A DNA stretch of 64,000 bases from Aurantiochytrium sp. KH105 (taxonomy: Eukaryota > Sar > Bigyra > Thraustochytrida > Thraustochytriidae), in NCBI GenBank assembly GCA_003116975.1, contig BGKB01000079.1, positions 186,001-250,000 of the forward strand. Reading direction: 5' to 3'. Within the stretch, counting starts at the first letter, position 1. Every line of letters starts with the position of its first letter. The notes beneath the pieces are model-generated. The model saw only the letters and a program-made list of their open reading frames with translations, was not told the origin of the DNA and ran no database searches. Below, piece by piece: positions 62,001 to 64,000 of the stretch. The position numbers and the translations under genes are program-made.

Positions 62001-63014
62001 GCTCGAGGCCTCAAGAACCAGCTGATCATCCGCCGTAAAGGGGATGATTTCCCCGGCTTCATTGCGCTTGTTGATGACTTGAACCACACCAATAACGAAC
62101 AAGCGTTCTTCTCGCAGGTCTGCCGCGGACTTTGGTTGACATCGCATCCGCTCCTGGGCATGCACCGTCTCTAGATCGGTCGTGGTAAACCCGCGCCCAA
62201 GCTTCACTGGCGCTGCGGTCTCGGGAAGTCCGATGGGAACAGTTAGGAGCGACACCGTCTTTGTCTCGGCCGAAGCGTCGATGGACGGGTCAAAGCGTGG
62301 ATTGGCGTACGCATCGCTTGAGTTGATGCTAACGCCTGTTCGTGCTACCTCGCCGGGAATACCCTCGCCAATTGCGATCGGCGGGGACTTGATATTGAAG
62401 GCGACCTTGCTCTTGGCCTTGGCATCAAAAGAGGTCCCTTCTCCATTTTCACCATCGTCTGAATCAAAATGTCGTGCGACTTGCATACGAAGCGTCTTGG
62501 TCCCTGGATCCACACTGTAAAGTATGGCGCGGTCTGCGCCGACGATATGAGAAAGACTTCGTACAATGTACGCGTACTGACTCTTATTATCGTGCTGGCG
62601 TGAGAGCTCTCGGGCAAGGTGGTTGACTTGCAAAAGTCGTCGCAATTGCGCAATCGACTCGCGCGCAACAAGCGCAAGCTCATCGGCGTCGTCCCTGCAT
62701 TCTTCGAGCAGCGCATCAAGTTGAGCGGGTTCTGTGGCGAGAGCAATTTCCTTGAGCAGCTCGCCGCGACCGAGACTTGCGATAGACGTCTGGGACTGGT
62801 TGTCGGCCGTGTCAGAGTCGTATTCGGCCTGCTCGGCCCTTCGCGCAGCGAGAATAGCTTTTCGCGAGTTCGATCGCACAGGCTGGGCAGGTTTCTCCAT
62901 CCTTGTGCTGTCGTCGGCTCCTTTGAATGACGCGTGGCCATCGTTATTCACCGCGTCATGCAGGTCCTTGGATGCATATTTATCCTGTTTCGAGGCCGAT
63001 GCCCCAGCACCCAT
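59094..63014 (-). CDS. GAF-GAF-PAS class IIIb adenylyl cyclase (CyaB1-like), predicted N-myristoylated
   Basis: The intronless CDS encodes 1306 residues from the ATG at 63014, beginning MGAGASASK, a myristoylation consensus. GAF-A spans about 145-345 and GAF-B about 375-605. GAF-B has a full NKFDE signature: N495, K496, F585, D589, E590. An 88-residue Ser/Pro-rich insert separates NK from F. GAF-A has N315/K316 and F326/D330 but Gln331. A PAS domain (about 615-850) holds another insert of about 100 residues. The catalytic domain (about 880-1060) has metal Asp889 and Asp933, adenine-specifying Lys929 and Thr1003, Asn1010 and Arg1014. The Lys/Thr pair marks class IIIb adenylyl cyclases. A C-terminal TPR-like helix pair (YSAGLRAYRARDIETALKHF) follows, as in cyanobacterial enzymes. 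It should make cAMP at a membrane, regulated by cyclic-nucleotide binding to GAF-B. Confidence 0.93.
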   Translation of the reverse strand: MGAGASASKQDKYASKDLHDAVNNDGHASFKGADDSTRMEKPAQPVRSNSRKAILAARRAEQAEYDSDTADNQSQTSIASLGRGELLKEIALATEPAQLDALLEECRDDADELALVARESIAQLRRLLQVNHLARELSRQHDNKSQYAYIVRSLSHIVGADRAILYSVDPGTKTLRMQVARHFDSDDGENGEGTSFDAKAKSKVAFNIKSPPIAIGEGIPGEVARTGVSINSSDAYANPRFDPSIDASAETKTVSLLTVPIGLPETAAPVKLGRGFTTTDLETVHAQERMRCQPKSAADLREERLFVIGVVQVINKRNEAGEIIPFTADDQLVLEASSSIIAGYLNHVQLREKEENERRRKEAILDIAVALGGTLDIRSLIWTVADRLRYTFAVERCSLFFVDEETQTLWTVASSFAKEWEKLAAGSGIIRLPLGKGIAGHVARTGEMVNVENAYEDERFNQELDRQTHFKTRTILCGPIKNSEGKVVAVIQLINKTNGDVSSKAQAVPSNSPSDLHRSVSLTARRQPECLENDDAAAPSVGGPPSSIANRSGIKSLASSFRIHVSPMRRRSSVVYGTGDGYEAFDKDDEQLLSGLFSMLSVAIANTELFSNSFIARHRLKCVLENVAELVLTVDKEGMLMGCNRSSTEVNQLFGTDIPANVMRTTKVTEWLPDEVLASQMRRLLKEAISDQRRARNMGVTQSDYTIQSGGHVVNYTMKPMFGMGTGLTQLIRAQQDAQLGGQSVVQQESSATLTTAADLPANPPAGLPPGKQALSKPPLLSKSWSNFGSTRSVVTTTFGEEDTDLMEAQFFAGPRPQHGNTSSGQSREGMGDNEVIGAVLCLDDKTPEQKLRSTLNKYLAPDLVDHLLHDGQLKLGGTRQQVTILFSDIRGFTTFSEQVGAQEIFGTLNEYFSCMVEVITRYGGIVDKFIGDALMAVFGVPKQSEHDAYNACLAARAMETALSDFNAARRAKGKPIIKIGIGISTGEVYCGNIGSENRFEYTVIGDAVNVASRLESTTKEFAVPNLISAGTYDEIVESGCPVQIVNGDTVASCSKSESKTVASAAAAVEEEKEETKDAEEQKQEHWGGSTSDDTSILWLREVDRVRVAGQNAQTQLFEILGVGRSLSDVISEKQVSAIRDYSAGLRAYRARDIETALKHFGAAADLNDGPACLFEERCEFLIKNPPGESWDGVWDMQKVSVWTYNPGADAAGASAEPRAMDPLMRRLSRKSSVAEPKAGTFLRQTTASSVHSLPANTGSHSGQSNDENQRAKDAQSEQLGLPTLGQKRIKRAKSIIVRPGNSLLQ

Positions 63015-63944
63015 CGTGCAGAGCAGCAACCAATTATGAGGACGTGCGTGTGCGCACTCGTTTGCACTCACACACGCGCTATCGCACGCGCTATCACACT
63101 CGCTGCGTGTGCACCACCCGCGCGGGCAAGCGAGCGTGCGAGTGAGCGAACGAGCAATGGTCTCAAGCAGGGGCACACAAGCGAGGAGTGCGCGCGCGCA
63201 CACGCACACACGAGAGCGCTCGGTATGATCTTGCTGATTTGCTGCACCCTCTCTCTCCTGAGAAAAGGGTCTCAGTAGTGGCAGGCAGCACTCTACCGCT
63301 GTGCCGCCCTTCCAGCAGAAATAACGATGAAAAGAGCCGCAGTGTCTGCCGTAAAGTATGCTGTTGGCTTTTCCGGTCGCGGACCTCTGGCTGATTCAGC
63401 TGGAAAGGAGTCCAACTCCTGAATGGCAGCCTAGTGACCGTGTGGTGAGGGTTTCTTGCTTCTGCGGGCATCACGCCAGCCAGCAAAAGAAAATCGACCT
63501 CCGCGCCGGAAACTTCTCCTTTCCAAACTTCTCAGAATCGCCTTTTCCTGGATGGCTGCGGAGTTCTGGCATGGTGCAGCTCGCCACAAAATTTCCTTCT
63601 TGATTCGGACGGACGGGCGGCCGCGTCGCGCGCCCGCTCGCTCGCTGGAGCAAGCAACGTCGACAGCAGGTGGGTGGGTTGGGAGGTAGGTCTTAGGATG
63701 TCGGGGGGTGGCGTGCCGTGGTGAGGCGTACCAGGCCGCGAGCGCTCGCTCTCGGGATCATCCCGAGGATTCGAGCGACGACCGGGCCCCGGCCCCAGCC
63801 CCAGGTTTGGTCAGCCAATTGAAGCCTAAAAAACGGCGCCGCGAACCGGAAGTTTGAGAAAATGGGCATAACGGATCTATCTCTGGTACACACCGTTTTA
63901 CAAATCGAAAAGGAAAGAAAAAAAAAAAAAAAAGGGAAAAAGCA
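63015..63944. promoter_or_regulatory. Upstream region of the cyclase
   Basis: About 930 bases. CACACGCGCTATCGCACGCGC-like alternation lies near 63070, which translates as a Cys-rich extension of the cyclase frame without an ATG. An 81-codon + frame from 63358 has an ATG but no recognisable content. An A16-type tract lies near 63918-63933. Confidence 0.45.
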
Positions 63945-64000
63945 TCAATCGAAATCATCGAAATCGGCATCCTGAGCTGGGACCGCGGGGGCCGGGGCCA
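63945..64000 (-). CDS. Possible 3' end of a further minus-strand CDS (partial)
   Basis: Reading minus from the window edge, 17 codons are open to a TGA at 63945-63947. They encode an Ala/Pro stretch and the acidic end QDADFDDFD. GC-rich codons before the stop followed at once by an A/T-rich flank look like a real C-terminus. The piece is too short to be sure, and the protein cannot be identified. Confidence 0.35.
   Translation of the reverse strand, partial: APAPAVPAQDADFDDFD

Overview
This is a GC-rich, gene-dense and intron-poor nuclear segment from a eukaryote. RPS13 (uS15), a class III alcohol dehydrogenase, SURF6/Rrp14, a NUP50-like nucleoporin, a U-box protein, a PPIL3-type cyclophilin and an LSD1-like amine oxidase all show a eukaryotic nuclear genome. 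Most genes are single exons, many of them long. The few introns I could place have GT-AG ends (LSD1-like, RPS13, the TPR protein, and a small candidate gene at 6.2-6.8 kb). Low-complexity insertions inside domains, short intergenic gaps and many short tandem repeats fit a protist such as a thraustochytrid (labyrinthulomycete stramenopile). That assignment is inference; no phylogeny was run. A 950-base N gap at 2887-3836 shows the window is draft scaffold.

Left part (1-16 kb): a coiled-coil protein of unknown function, the gap and a repeat-rich stretch, a small candidate gene whose intron carries two 168-bp tandem copies, SURF6 (-), mitochondrial-type class III ADH (+), and a large helical-repeat protein (-) that may be SPO22/ZIP4-like. 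Middle (16-47 kb): ABCC transporter (+), LSD1-like oxidase (+), lipid-anchored LURP-one/tubby-like protein (-), CobW/ZNG1 GTPase (-), an uncharacterised ORF (-), a MAP2K-like kinase with a giant acidic insert (+), PH-domain protein (+), small coiled-coil protein (-), NUP50-like nucleoporin (+), U-box protein (+), divergent ALDH-like protein (+), neutral ceramidase (-), RPS13 (+). Right part (47-64 kb): a four-TM protein (+), a bacterial-type lipase (+), a low-complexity acidic protein (-), PPIL3-type cyclophilin (+), an ankyrin protein (-), an alpha/beta hydrolase (-), and a GAF-GAF-PAS adenylyl cyclase (-) that looks like cyanobacterial CyaB1 with a eukaryotic myristoylation start. A last fragment of a further minus-strand CDS may run off the right edge.

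Genes are not in operons. They form alternating divergent pairs (SURF6/ADH, TPR/ABCC, uncharacterised/kinase, coiled coil/NUP50, ceramidase/RPS13, acidic protein/cyclophilin) and convergent pairs, with intergenic gaps of about 0.1-2 kb. Penta-, tetra- and decanucleotide repeats sit just upstream of several start codons. Signalling functions are prominent: cAMP synthesis, a MAP2K-like kinase, a PH protein, two N-myristoylation candidates and ceramide hydrolysis. Nothing in the sequence proves that they form one pathway.
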